From: Trachythela sp. YZ-2020
Taxonomy: Eukaryota > Cnidaria > Anthozoa > Malacalcyonacea > Clavulariidae
NCBI GenBank assembly: GCA_016169945.1
Contig: JADLSH010000114.1
Location: forward strand, 930,001 to 994,000
Direction: 5' to 3'
Length of the DNA: 64,000 bases
Within the stretch, counting starts at the first letter, position 1. The number at the start of each line of letters is the position of its first letter. The translations under genes were made by a program, and so were the position numbers. This document shows positions 23,364 to 35,334 of the stretch, one piece after another. A model generated the notes under the pieces. That model had not been told where the DNA came from and searched no databases. It saw only the letters and a list, made by a program, of their open reading frames with translations.

Positions 23364-23622
23364 AAGTTATTTAAATCAGACTTGTTTGCTTGCTTTTTTG
23401 GAGTTGATATATCCATTCATACTTTATTTTTATTTTGGATACTCAGAGAAAACCCCGCAATGTTTTCATGCGAGTTTGTTTATTTTTTGCTTTGCTGTCA
23501 TTGGTTATTTTTTGACACTTGACGCGCGAAGGGGGCGTGTTTAGAAAAGGGGCGTTTTAGATTTTACCCGGTCTTCCGTGCAGGCCCACTATTCCTCTCC
23601 ATCAGTGGGCCTGCACGCGGGC
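22951..23622. mobile_element. Third-level element: 672 bp with perfect 58-bp TIRs
   Basis: 22951-23008 and 23565-23622 are perfect reverse complements starting GCCCGCGTGCAGG. Within each TIR, CGTGCAGGCCCACT and AGTGGGCCTGCACG form a 14-bp stem with a 13-nt loop, so each end can fold on its own. Flanks are TA on both sides and, one base offset, GATTACGAAT on both sides, so the true duplication is either TA or about 10 bp. It carries a minus-strand open frame. Confidence 0.87.
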
Positions 23623-25863
23623 TAGATTACGAATGGCTCAGTTTACGAATGACTGCTGTCGAGTTTTGAGTTTGGGCGTACTTTAAAACAAGAAATACTC
23701 TTTGCTCTGTTGTTAGCTGAGCCATTCGTAATCGAACTAATTTTAATTCACTTTGTGTGCTTATTTTGATAGTACTGCACGTGGAAACGTATTTTCAAAT
23801 CCCAGAAGCGTAATTATTTGCACAGCCATTGAAATTCTAATGTATGATCTCGTGCATACAAATTATGGTATTTGCAGTTTTTTTGATACACCCTGTATAT
23901 TAAAGGGGCATGCACCCAACCCAATTTTATTATTTTGCTTTGTCTCACTCCAGACAAGGAAATGAACATTTATAGGAGCCTTCCCTTGACGAGTAATTAA
24001 GCGTAAAATAATAAAGAAGAGAGCACCAGAGCGCATCGTGGCTTAATGGTTAATATACTAGGTATTAGATTTGGGGGGCTACGGAAATACAACATGATCC
24101 ATAATTGTACAGACATTCCAAGCAATGGTCTATATTATGCACCAGCCGATGTAACCCTCCCCCCTCCCCGCCTACCCCAACCCGGGAAAGGCGGAGACTT
24201 GGACTTTGCAGCCTTACCGAATGAGCCGTCATCTCACCCCAGGGACAATAATTGTGTTCCAATGTCACCGCATGTACCTGGTTATATTATCTGGCACCTG
24301 TCAATAACAAATGTGATTTGCTCAGTTTCTCCGACCTGTCTGGCGAGGCAATGAAAGCAACACACATTGCCTACCCAACAGGGAAAAGCAAACCGGGGAT
24401 CATTTCATTGTCCCGCTATTCCCCGCCCTTTCTTGGGTTGGGGTATACTTGTACTTACATTTCGACTACAGCGCATTATAAAGTAATTTATATTAAAAGT
24501 CAAAATATAACCGTCTATCTTTTGCGTTGATATATAAACATTTTGGGTGTTCAAGATCTCTTTACATTTATTCGCACTATTTTATACTTTTCATCAAGAT
24601 AATTATATTTGTTAGAATATAGAATAAGTTAAAAAATATAAATAATTGGAGCAAGTCTAGCGCGTGCGTGTGAGAATTGTGGAAAGGACCGAGCCATTAT
24701 TGTGGAAAGGACCGAGCCATATTGACAAGGAAAAAAGGAAGTAAATTCGAAATTCAAGGAAATTTTTAGACGAAAATTTCATTTGGAAAGCGGCAATGGA
24801 AGTTACGTTTCAAAAAGGTGGAAACACTGCTCGCTGCAAGTTTGACGATCGATTCGAGTAACGTATGCTCGATTTGAATATGCATTGATCGATTCGATTT
24901 GATTTGATTTGTATATCGGTCTGTTCGTTTCGAACAAGTGTTGATCGATTTAAACCATTGATGGCGATTTGACTGTTCGATTTGTATATCGCTCTGTTCG
25001 TTTCGAGCAAGTGTCGATCGATTTAAACCATTGACGCTCGACTTGTAACTATTGAATTTTGACCGTAAAAACGCGCCATAAACATTTGTGTGCTGATTAT
25101 AACTACTATAATGGGGTATATTATCTTATCTCCTCATTAGCTTCATAACAGAGCCACATCTTTTCATGCTAGCTGCCCTGGGGTCTGTAACTGGACTAAC
25201 AAGCAAAGGCCGCAGAAGCATCTCAAAAGTCGGGGGGGCACCACCAAAAGGGGCAACAATCAGTGGTATACACAGCATCATTTTTTTTGGGGGGGTTAAG
25301 GTCTCTCCAACACCATTCCCTGCATTCTGAGGCAATTTTTTACCCATTCTAAAAGTTATATGCACATGGATATTTCCCAAATGGGGCTCAAACCAGAAAA
25401 AAGGGCACTTTCATTTCAGAAAAGGGGCACTTGTTCCATTTTGAAAAAAACTAGTGGGGCGCATGCCCCCGGTGCCCCTCCATCAGTTCTGCTACCTCTG
25501 CTAGCCAGCATTGAGCATGAGTCTGGTGTCATGTGTTAAGAAACACAGATGGGATTCAGTAACAGTGACAGTGTAGTATTTGAGTATTTTGAGTAAATAT
25601 CTGTTTGTACACTCAGTCAGTTATAAAAATAGGTACGCTAAGCGTACGAGTATCTGCGCAAAGAGATGTTTGCCATTTCTCCTCATCAATTTAGATAGTA
25701 TTAAATGAAATCATTAAGGGCAAATCTTATATACACATCTAAAATAATCAATAATTTAGGATAGTAATATGGGAATGAATGTACTAATTAAGAGACTAAA
25801 TGCATGAGAAAATGACCGTTTCATTTTGTACAACATTAATGTAAGTGTTTGCAGATTACTGCG

Positions 25864-26123
25864 GTTGACTATTGTCTAAAACTGCCTGAAAAATACTATA
25901 ATAATAATAACAATAGAAAATACGTTTCGAGCGAAGGCCCTTCGTCTGGCAGTTAGTAGGAAGTTAACTTCTGCAAGTTAGTAGCAAGTTAACTTCCAGA
26001 CGAAAGGCCTTCGCTCGAAACGTCGAAGTTCTTATTGTATTTTTCAGGTTGATTTACACAACAGTCAACCGCCGTATATTTGCTACACTCTACCCACACT
26101 GGCACCGCACGTTCGAGATATTT
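25864..26123. repeat. Palindromic element with 15-bp flanking direct repeats
   Basis: TTTGCAGATTACTGC precedes the unit (25849-25863) and follows it (about 26124-26138). The unit folds on itself around 25980: GTTTCGAGCGAAGGCCCTTC on the left is mirrored by GACGAAAGGCCTTCGCTCG on the right, and GGTTGACT-TTGT is mirrored by ACA-AGTCAACC. It belongs to the family whose core TTCGACGTTTCGAGCGAAGG also occurs near 1060, 22600, 50640 and 55190. Confidence 0.65.
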
Positions 26124-26359
26124 TTGCAGATTACTGCATAACGTTGACACCGACCTAGTCCCCTTAGTTTGCACAGCTTCGGTCTCGACATTTTTGGAAA
26201 GAAATGCCAAGGAAGAAGCGCCTCGATTCTTACACCAATCAGATATAAAAAATAAGCTAGGTATGAGGTGGTGTTGACTATGAAAATGTCATACAATAAC
26301 CATGTACTATTGTCTATTTTATCGAAATACTTTTAAGAATATAAATAGCAAGGATTTTA

Positions 26360-26790
26360 ACATTTTTATTGCCGTGCTAGCGGAGGTTTCCGATCGCCAC
26401 GGTTTCTGACCTACAGGAGAGGGAAACTTCTGCCTACTTCCTCGACTCTCTTTGATGTACCGATCATCCAACGTTTTGTATGAATAAAACTGGTTGTATT
26501 CGGTTATAACCGGTTTTAATTCAGAACGCATGCGCATGAACGTAAAAACGTGCCCGCGTTCGTTCAAAACATTGCGGTCGTTTCGTTCTATGATCATGAC
26601 TTTGAGAAAACAATAACTGTTGCTCTATTTCTTTACGGAAACTCCACGTTGGAGAAATATCTAGTAATCTTTACATCTAGTAAAGTTATCTTTACATAAC
26701 GGCCAACAGAAAATTATATAAATTAATAAATTTGAACTGTGTTTAGAAAACCGGAAGCGAAGCAAACGAAGGCTCAATTAAGAATTTAAA
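26360..26790. repeat. Dispersed repeat related to 54320-54540
   Basis: Shares GAGGTTTC-----ATCG and GGAAACTTCTGCCTACTTCC-TCGA in the same order with 54328-54410, plus a GGCCAACA-AAAATT word. Short and diverged; ends not defined. Confidence 0.35.
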
Positions 26791-26799
26791 TATATAGAA

Positions 26800-29215
26800 T
26801 TCAAATTTTGTAGAATACTCATGCACTATTTAAATAGGCATACCTTGCTTCCTAATTGAAATGAGATTGATATGAAATGTCAAGTGAATCTGTAAATTCG
26901 TGAATCATTTCCACAGAGTTAAAAGTTATCAAAATATTTATATTACGTCTTTAACATTAGTGATGCTCAAAACAATATAATATATACAAAAAAGTGCTCT
27001 GGTAATAGTCTTGCATCGATGTAGGATTTCCATCGTAAATTATAAAAGCATGTCCATGTTTTATACAAAGCTCTCTCCTCAGTAGTCCGCCATCTTATAA
27101 TTATCAATATCAATCCAGTTGTTCATAGAGGTCAAAGAGTAACATACGTCATTTTAAGTTTGCTATCACTGATTTGCTAGAAGCTAACAGACACACAACT
27201 AGTACAGTTATATGCAATAGAACTCTTTGTTTGGTGAAAATTACAAGATAGATAGATTTATTCTAGTATCATTTTCTTTCCATTATTATATACTACCAGT
27301 GCATTTAGAATTGACCACTTCAATTGTGTCACACCATATATAGCACTTATTTAAATCCTATCTTCAGTTCAGGGTGGTTTAGGGTCACTAAGATACGGTA
27401 TTAAAATATTTTCATGCAGTGTGAGTCATCGCTCAGGTAATCTAACTAGGAATAGTTTAAACTAAAACTGCCCCGGCTGATTATGGAGATACTGTTATAG
27501 CAGTGGAGATAATGCTCGTATCCCATGTACTATGTCTTTGAGATCAGTGACTGGTATATATACGGAGCAGGAATTCACGTGCTTTGTTCATGTTTTCGCA
27601 ACTAAACTTTTAGAAATCATAATGTCTATGTCTTTGTCAGGCTGACAGAAATAGATATCTTGACAGCTCTAAAAAGCAATCAATTGCACATGAATATGCC
27701 CCTGGGTTCTCAAACACTGAATTGATTAAATGAAATGGAAGCGGCGGCGTGTCGCATAATTGACTATTCTACAAGCAAAATGTAATTCCTTATCACTATG
27801 AGTCTTTGAAGCAATTCTTTCTTAGTTTACAACGTTTAGAAGGATGACACCATTACAGTGCGAATATTATAAATGCGAATATTATAGCTAATGAGACACC
27901 CCTAAAGTTAACAAGCAGTCGACACGTGTAAACTGATCATTATAAAGCCAGCATTGGTTTTCGCACAATGATATATCGTAGTTGCTGTGACTGCATGTGT
28001 TACTGTTTAACCTTTAACCGTTTTCTTGGTATTTTTCGGATAGAGTCTAGCTTTAAAATCTGATCTACATCCTTTAAAAATCACTCTTCGATGCCTATTA
28101 AAGGCAGAACGGCTTGACTAAAAGTTACGGGAAGCACTGAGTATTTTTACAAAGGACAAGCACCTTCTCGGAGTTACCGACCGGTTGTTTTGTATCTTGG
28201 CTAAAAGCCGAATGCAAAAATAGACTTAATCACTTCACTCCTGAGTAATCACATGTCACGATTCCGTCGAAACTTGAAACCATTCCCGATACCAATGGCG
28301 GGTATTACCCAGCAATGCTTTGCCGGCTAAAACTGAAAAACTGACATTTTTTCTGCCATTTACCCAATACATACACGATATCATATTACGTGCGGGGACT
28401 GCAGTGTATGCCTCCTCGGAGTTTGGCCCTGTGGGTCCAAAGCCCTGCGGGAGCAATAATTATTTTGAAGGCAGCATGGACAGTGCTGAACCTAGCAAGG
28501 CAGTGAGAAAAGGGGGGTGGGAAATGGAAGGGGGGGGGGTGGAGGGGAGGGGACAGACATCCCGTTGTCCCTCACCTTGACAGCCCTCGCACTGGGATAT
28601 TTGTCATGTAATGTGGAGATGATAATTGAACTTTTCTCACTTTCACCTACGTCATAGGCGAAAAGCTTGCCTCCGTATACGCCACATCTGTTTGCGCTTT
28701 TGAAACTGAAGTGATGCAATGTAGAGTATTGACAATTTATGGTGATCAGATTTGGCATTTGCCAGGTCACATTTTTCTTAAAATTGATTGGATAGTTGAA
28801 TTCTGTCATTCAATCTGATTGGTTGCTTTGGTACAGAACTTCAATCTGATTGGCTCAAAAATGATGCGATTAAAGCTCAAGATACGCGAGCAAAGCTCAA
28901 AATAACGCGACTTGGGAATTAATCACATTTTTATATAATAATTGTTGGAGTATTTCCATACCAATGTAATTCCTGAAGATGGAATTGCACTCCGAACCGT
29001 TGTAATTAATAAAAAAGTTATTTTATAATCCTATATGGTTTGACTTACTCACACACCGAATTGTTATAATGCGACTTAGAAAGATTCCGTTATACAAGAT
29101 TTAAACAAAATTCATCACTGTACGAAACATTTATCACTGCTCAAATCTCATTTATCACTGCACATGCAAATAGGTTATCATTTAACATTAAAATAATCAC
29201 TGGTTGATAGAATAT
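26800..29215. other. Non-coding upstream region of the NLR gene
   Basis: No convincing gene. Holds scattered repeat words (two CAATCTGATTGG motifs near 28810 and 28842, a G-rich run near 28530). A promoter may lie here or further down but no core element could be supported. Confidence 0.4.
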
Positions 29216-29225
29216 TGACGATACC

Positions 29226-30150
29226 TGTTCATCCCTTCTATAGCTTCGGATCTAAAGATATCTAGTGAAGCTGAGTGACCTGATATTTGCACAGGTTTGG
29301 AACAGCAAACGAACTACTTTAGCTGAATTGGGATACTCAAAAACAAGGATACATGCAGGTAAATTCATTTTTCTACTAATATACATATACGTTATGACTA
29401 TGTTTTTTGTGGAAACGTTGAATTAAATATTAAATTATTCAGGTTTTCTATTATTTTGAATTTTCTTAAAATACATATGTAGTGGTTAGATAATAGGCCA
29501 AGCTGTCATAAAAAATAAGAAAGGAAAGCTTATTTGTTTGAAAAATAACAATGGATAAAACTGCATATTAATTAATAGATATGCATAGAAAATATTAAAA
29601 CAAAGTGCTCCTCTGCAAGCAAGGATCCTACTATTACTGTACGGACGAGTGAAGCAGAATCGTGTTATAATGGCATTAACTGTATGCCAACATTCGCGTG
29701 CTGATTATAATTATGCATGATCATCCCTTCTATAGTTATGGAACTGAAGATAATGTCTGTATGGAAATTGGGAGACCTAATTTTTACACAAGTTTGAAGC
29801 AACACAGAAGAACTACTGTAGCTGGGTACAGGGATAAAGGATACATTGATAAAACAAGGATAGAGGTACATATAAAAAACATTGTCGAAACTCCAAATAT
29901 TTTCATTTCTAATTTCAATGTTTTGACTAATATACTTGAGGACTATATGCTTTTGTGAAAACGTTGAATTGAATAATTATGAAATTATGCAGGATTTCCA
30001 CTATTTTCTTAAAATACTTTGTGGTTGACGTAACAGGTAAACAAATAGCAGAATTAATCAATAGGTCAAGTTGTTATAGAAAAAACGAAAGAAGACTCGT
30101 TTGTTTGAAAAAGGCAATGGATTAAAAACTGCATAGACTAAATAGATTAA
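29226..30150 (+). repeat. Tandem duplication of a possible 5' leader exon
   Basis: 29226-29580 and 29718-30150 are diverged copies. Both begin TCATCCCTTCTATAG and share GAACTACT-TAGCTG, ACAAGGATA, AACGTTGAATT and TTTCTTAAAATAC. Each copy carries a splice-donor-like site at the matching position: GCAG followed by GTAAAT (after 29358) in copy 1 and AGAG followed by GTACAT (after 29865) in copy 2. They precede the first NLR coding exon by 1.3-1.8 kb, so they could be alternative non-coding first exons. No transcript evidence. Confidence 0.5.
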
Positions 30151-30273
30151 AATTTTACGACGCATTTGTTTATTGTACCAGTTTGAAAGTAGCATTGATT
30201 ATAAATTCATAAAGTGCCGTATCAAACACTGAAGGACACAATATTACGATGTGGGGAAATAATGAATACCACG

Positions 30274-30988
30274 GTACCACAGAATACCAGTCTTATTTAT
30301 TGATCTTATAAAATTTGGAGGAAACATACTATATACTTTATTTTTGTGAATATATATTAGTTTTAGTTTTAATTGACACATAAAAAACAAAAAATGAATA
30401 TTTTCATAAAAATTCTTAAAAATAATCAGAATTAACAAAAAATAACATTCTATGTTTTTGATACTTTTTTCGCGCATAATGCCTGTAAAATTCGAAAGTA
30501 TAAAAATAAGTTTGCAAACCAGTATAATTTATGTTGATCACTACTTTTTCTATGCAACACAACATCATTAATATACAGGAATCACACCGAGGAATCAATT
30601 TTACCTGAATTTTTCAAAATTATTGATAATCCTGGTATTCTTTGGTTACACCACTGGTATGCTGTTCTGATTTTAGTATTTACCTTTCACTAAATTAAGT
30701 TAGCAATATCCTACAGTATTATCACACAACATGACACACCAAATCCTGGTACAATTTGATAAACCGTTCCTTATTTATCTCTGCACTGGTATTCTGTAGT
30801 GGTACATTAGAGTTTGTTCCACAGAATGTTCAATTAAAAAAAAATATTGAAGTCTATGAAATCTAGCCCCAAAACCCCCAGGAAGAAAACTATATCGATA
30901 AACTACACTAAAAAATATTAAGAAGCCACATTATATATATTTGACCAAAGATATGGAGAATGTAAATTTTTGTGGTATTCTGTGGTAC
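30274..30988. repeat. 16-bp inverted repeat pair (GTACCACAGAATACCA)
   Basis: GTACCACAGAATACCA at 30274-30289 is mirrored exactly near 30973-30988. Partial copies lie near 30652 and 30787. Possibly the ends of a 715-bp element or a dispersed short motif; no target duplication seen. Confidence 0.35.
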
Positions 30989-31178
30989 ATACACCTGTAC
31001 CTACACTGTAAGACTAGCTTCCATGTAAATCTGCAATGATTAGATTTTAGTGGTAAATGGACGTAAAAATGCACTATGGCTTGTAAGATCATGATCATTA
31101 ATTATATTTTCTGCATTTATTTTCTTTTATAGACAGTTTGTACTGAAAGAAGTCAAATGACCTAAATTTTGCAACACA

Positions 31179-31923
31179 ATGGCAGTGAAACCATTTTCTA
31201 AAGAACAATTGAATTTCTTCAAGTTTTCTACACTTGTTCTTGATGAGTTCCCCAAGGTGTTGCGTCAGATTTTTATCACCATGTGGGACAGCAAGGTTGC
31301 TATAAGACCAGGATTCATTGCCTGGGATGACAGTACCAAGGTACGGAACATGCTCCTTACATCTGAAGGTGGTAAAACTGATATACCAATTAAGAAATCA
31401 ATTAAAGAGTGGGACTGCACAGCTTTGTTTAAAGCAACAATCTATGCCAAAACATTTGGCCTTTCAAGCAGCAAGGGATCAACTTTGAATGATTTATATT
31501 TGAAGAAAGTTAAACCAGCTTTAGGTTCTTTTCATTCATCAGTTCAAAGTTCAACAGGAAATCAAGATGAGACCTACGCCTTGGCAATTGATCAATTGCG
31601 GTTGTTGAGAAACGAACTTTGCCATTCGCCCAAACCGGAAATAATCAAAAATCATTTTGATAATTACGTACAGTTTGTAACCAACGTATTAACAGCAGTT
31701 AATGTTGATACCGCCTTTGTTGATGTTATTGGTCAGATGAGCGAGGATGATTTTCCTACAGAGAAAGTTCAAGAATTACATGAATGTCGTATGAAAGAGT
31801 TACAAGCCATCAGTATATTTCATGAGAATATGGAGCAGAAATTATCTTCTATTGATGAACGAACAGATGAAATTCATACAATGATGAAAAATATAAGTTT
31901 GGGAGATAAGGGAAATGTACCAG
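31179..31923 (+). CDS. NLR exon 1: HEPN (DZIP3-like) effector domain
   Basis: 248 residues plus one base. Starts at the ATG in AACACAATGG; the frame upstream is not supported. The protein is helix-rich throughout. Residues 135-165 contain LRLLRNELCHSPKPEI, in which R144 and H149 form the Rx4H pair, with N145 next to the Arg, the catalytic signature of HEPN ribonucleases. A coiled, acidic linker follows (about 190-240) before a strong splice donor (CAG then GTAACT at 31924). In cnidarian NLRs this domain occupies the N-terminal effector position. RNase activity is inferred from the motif only. The exon shows no frame damage. Confidence 0.88.
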
Positions 31924-32509
31924 GTAACTGAAAAAGATGTTTTTCTTCTTGTTTAAAAAATTTGAACCCATTTATACAGATTGAAAAGAATATAGCCTTG
32001 GGCATAGATAGGGAAAGTTTTATCATCTTATAACATTTAATTGACCCGAGAATTGAAAACATAGTTACAATATATTGTTTGAAAATTTTGTTTCATTGCA
32101 CCGCGATGTATCTACGTGCTTAACGTCAAATTTCATTCGGGTTGGTACGAGGCGGATAAATGCATTAAACTTTTCTTAGACCTTCAACTGGTTATCAACT
32201 TTGGATTTTTTTAGTTAGCCGGTCAGCGGCTAACCACTTCTTGATAGAAGGACCACAAAACACTTTACCACAAAAAATATACCAGCGGTTATACGGTATG
32301 TCATGTATACGTGGTTATTCTATGTAGTCCTTACCCTAACACAACCCCTACCATAACCCTATAAAATATTTTTAACATTTAATTATTTTAATCTGCTTTA
32401 AAAGCGTTGTGAGGTGATAACAAATATAATATACTAATCACTCGTAAAACAGCGATTAAGAAAATGCCCTTAAGGTGGCTCCCTACAGTTGGGCTTATTT
32501 TTCTAACAT

Positions 32510-32805
32510 CTCTAAAATAATAGGCCGTAGGATGAGGGTCGAAAATATGCTTAGAAAACAGATTCCGTAGCACCCCTCGTGTAACTACATAATTTTTACA
32601 TGAATCGATAGATTAGAACTTACTTAGTTAGAATCCACTTTCCCCCAAGCGAAATAGTTGCACAAATTGAAGTACAACTTCTCCAAAGTTCGGGCTTCCT
32701 CGTGTTTCGAAATCCATGAACGGCCATTGTTGTGTTGCAACTACGCATGCGCTTGACCACAAAACACTTAATGCGCACGCGCAGATAGGAAAACTGATCT
32801 CAATA
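32510..32805 (+). repeat. Left arm of 300-bp inverted repeat (partner 36136-36440)
   Basis: Shared words include GATGAGGGTCGAAAAT, CACCCCTCGTGTAACTACAT, AAGTTCGGGCTTCCTC and GAACGGCCATTGTTGTG. Identity looks around 90%. Since the arm ends just before the ATG at 32823, it may contain the promoter and 5' leader of the element's gene. Confidence 0.85.
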
Positions 32806-32822
32806 AAACACGCATATTCAAG

Positions 32823-35102
32823 ATGGCTACTAAGGACGATATGTCGAAAATTCGAATATCCTCATGTTTTATGCATTTTGAAGGCGTAACCGAGCAACTT
32901 TCCAAAGTTACTCGTCAAAGGCTTAAGAAATTTGTCGATTGCAGGACTAAATGGGCGAAACTTGATTGCCTGCAAGCTGAGATAGCGAAGGATTCGTATG
33001 ATAAGTTTGATGACGAATTCGTCAATTCATACTTGGCAGAGAACACAAACGAAAGTTTTGATTTAGAATGGTACCACCACATGAAATGCTACAAGAAATT
33101 TAGCGATGAAGAAAAGATCCGTAGACAACAGAGAAAAGAGGAAAACGGAGCTAGTACAAGCACGGAAAAGGTCGCTAATACCATAGATTTCCATAGACCA
33201 CACATGCCACATGGAACCAGCCGTGGAACCCAGAAGAAAGATTACACGCAATTTAGTTAAGGAACCAAGTAAGACCTTGCCTCAAAGAAACAAGCATGTA
33301 CTACCAGAATGCTGCATTATTTGTGGAAGAGATTCGTCTTGGTTTTCAAGAGACATGGTATGATTATGTACAATTTCTTGTGTACAGTATCTTTATATTC
33401 TATGGACCACCTTTTGGTGGAAAAGTTGTCATATTGTGCCTTACTGCCTTGTGCATATACCTATATGATATTTTAGAGTACCTATTGGGTGCGTTGGATC
33501 TTAATGGGTTAATTATCCAGATAATAAGTTTATTTAAACAGACATAATATAAGCTACTCTGGTTTGTAAAGTTTATGAACACAATGTTCATAAACTTTAC
33601 AAACCAGAGTAGCTTTATTTTAATACCTGGTTGCTGTGAATTTGTATCTTACTGAAGTTGGGTAATTTGTCAAATTCACCCTGCTTTAGTTGGTAAATGC
33701 CATTTTTAAATAGGCATTCTAAACTTGTATGTTTTGTGTAGAAAACACAAAAGAGAAGAAGAACGCCACTAGTGTTGGCAAGTACAATTGATGCTGGCTT
33801 ATTACGTACAGCTGCTGAGAGGGAAAATGATGAGCGGATACTTGTGCAGATTAGAGATAAAGACTGTGTTGCATTGGAGGTCCGCTACCACAAAGTTTGC
33901 TATAGCAACTATACCATATTCCTTGCAAGGGAGGCAAAGACGACCACAACATGTGCACTAGTGTATGAAATATCTTACAACGTATTCTGTAAAGAAGTCA
34001 TCGAAACTGAAATCATCAAGGGAAAAGCAATAAAGTACATGATGGACTTACTTGAGAAATTTGTTGTCATTGCTAAGGAAACCGAGAATGTGGATGTATC
34101 GAAATACAGGTCTTCCAAGCTCAAGCAACGGCTAATTAACAGTTATCCCCAACTGGTATTCTATTTGCCTAAATCTAGAATGTTAGTGAAATTGTGTATG
34201 CTGAGAACTTGGATACTTCTGATTTAGGTGAGGAACATATGTTGAATAAAGCCGAAAATACTGATGAAGAATTTGATGAAGGCGACTGCATCGGTGAAGG
34301 TGAGGTACATGATGACAATTCTTATACAGAAACAGCTGCGAATTCTCAAATTAACGAATTGCAAGTGTTATACAATGCAGCATTAATTCTTAAACAAAAG
34401 GTTCAAGAAATCCCCAAGCTTGATCTACCTTGGCCTCCATTAGCATCAGATTTGACAATGACTAATGTGAAGAAAGTGGTTCCATGTGAGCTTTTCAACA
34501 CACTGGCTTGGGTCTGTGGATTCTCGTCAGAACCCACTTTGAACAATTATGAGGAAATAGACCATAAAGAAAGTGACAAACTGATGTCAATCACACAAAA
34601 CCTAGTAAACTTAGCATCTAATCAAAGGAATCCCACTCAAAAGAGCATAGCACTTGCCATGGCACTTAGGCAACTGACAGGATCAGCCTCAGTTATATCT
34701 TTATTAAGTGGCTTGGAACATTGTATGTCTCACTCATTCGTATTGTCTCATGAAACAGCACTAGCACAGTTGAATATATCTAAGGACTCTACTGTTCCTC
34801 CAGGTTTATTGGTAATGTACCAACTACACTTGCATGGGATAACGATGACTTTTCTGAAGAAACTAGATCTGGAAAGGGAACAACTCATATAACTGGAGGA
34901 ATTATCATTCAAAGGGATGCTGCTGTATCTTGTGATTCAGAGAAAAGAGAGAGTATTTCCCGAAAGAAATCAGTCCTAGCACCATCAAAGGATATTGAAC
35001 CATATTTTCTTGGAAAAAGAACAACTGTTAACTTGAGTGATGTAATTTCTCTATTAAGCACCCCCCCCCCTCTCCTGTAAGCAATGAATTTATAAAATCG
35101 TG
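32823..35102 (+). pseudogene. Unclassified element-encoded protein with YHxxCY motifs
   Basis: Exon 1 32823-33357, intron 33358-33741 (ATG then GTATGA; GTGTAG acceptor), exon 2 33742-35102. Visible order: an N-terminal module ending in WYHHMKCYKKF (near 33070); a CxxC site CCIICG (near 33330); a second module with VRYHKVCYSNY (near 33885); an acidic linker; LPWPPLASDLT (near 34430); and LAWDNDDFSEET followed by a GKGTTH segment (near 34830-34890). Frame changes near 33225, 34180 and 34808 break it. Proteins with this order recur in cnidarian and fish repeats in my recollection, with no assigned function. The Asp in WDNDDF would suit a DDE transposase, but that is inference. The C-terminal part may be lost. 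Confidence 0.6.
33551..33615. repeat. Perfect 30-bp hairpin in the element's intron
   Basis: 33551-33580 (AAGCTACTCTGGTTTGTAAA...) is the exact reverse complement of 33586-33615 with a 5-nt loop, ACAAT. The loop is too short for a typical microRNA precursor. Confidence 0.92.
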
Positions 35103-35334
35103 AAGCGTGAAAGTATTGTATTTTAAATATAATTATGATATTTTACAGATACTTTGGTACGTAACATCACTGTACCCAATGTTGCATATTTATAAAGAGA
35201 ATCAAACGTGCAAACAGACTCTTTGTATATTAGAGATAACCCCCCCCCCCCTTCCCCCCAAAAAAATTGATAGAGAAATTACGGTCTGCGTGTTCCAGAA
35301 TGTTTAGGATTGTGGTAATATTTAAAGCCTGAAA

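Larger units (their letters stand above)
22772..23898. repeat. Second-level inverted repeat nested inside the outer element
   Basis: 22772-22949 (starting ATACAGGGTGTA) is mirrored by 23724-23898 (ending CACCCTGTAT), sharing TGCAAATACCATAATTTG, CGAGATCATACATTAGAATT and CACTTTGTGTGCTT in inverted order. It is a separate foldback unit that landed in the outer element. Confidence 0.82.
21955..25080. mobile_element. Outer inverted-repeat element with arms of about 490 bp
   Basis: 21955-22440 is mirrored by about 24593-25080: ends TATGGCGCG and CGCGCCATA, and a shared interior with TCGAAACGAACAG, AACTTCCATTGCCGC and GGCTCGGTCCTTTCC. AACATT flanks both ends (21949-21954 and 25081-25086), a likely 6-bp target duplication. 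Near each terminus a roughly 73-bp unit (TCAATGGTTTAAATCGATC...) is repeated in tandem. The open frame shared by both arms is an effect of the repeat. A duplicated GTGGAAAGGACCGAGCCAT unit is present only in the right arm. Non-autonomous. Confidence 0.88.

Noticed and set aside
22025..25010. Identical 66-residue open frames on opposite strands
   Set aside because: Both lie in the arms of the outer inverted repeat and are built from tandem TCAATGGTTTAAATCG units; they are mirror images, not genes.
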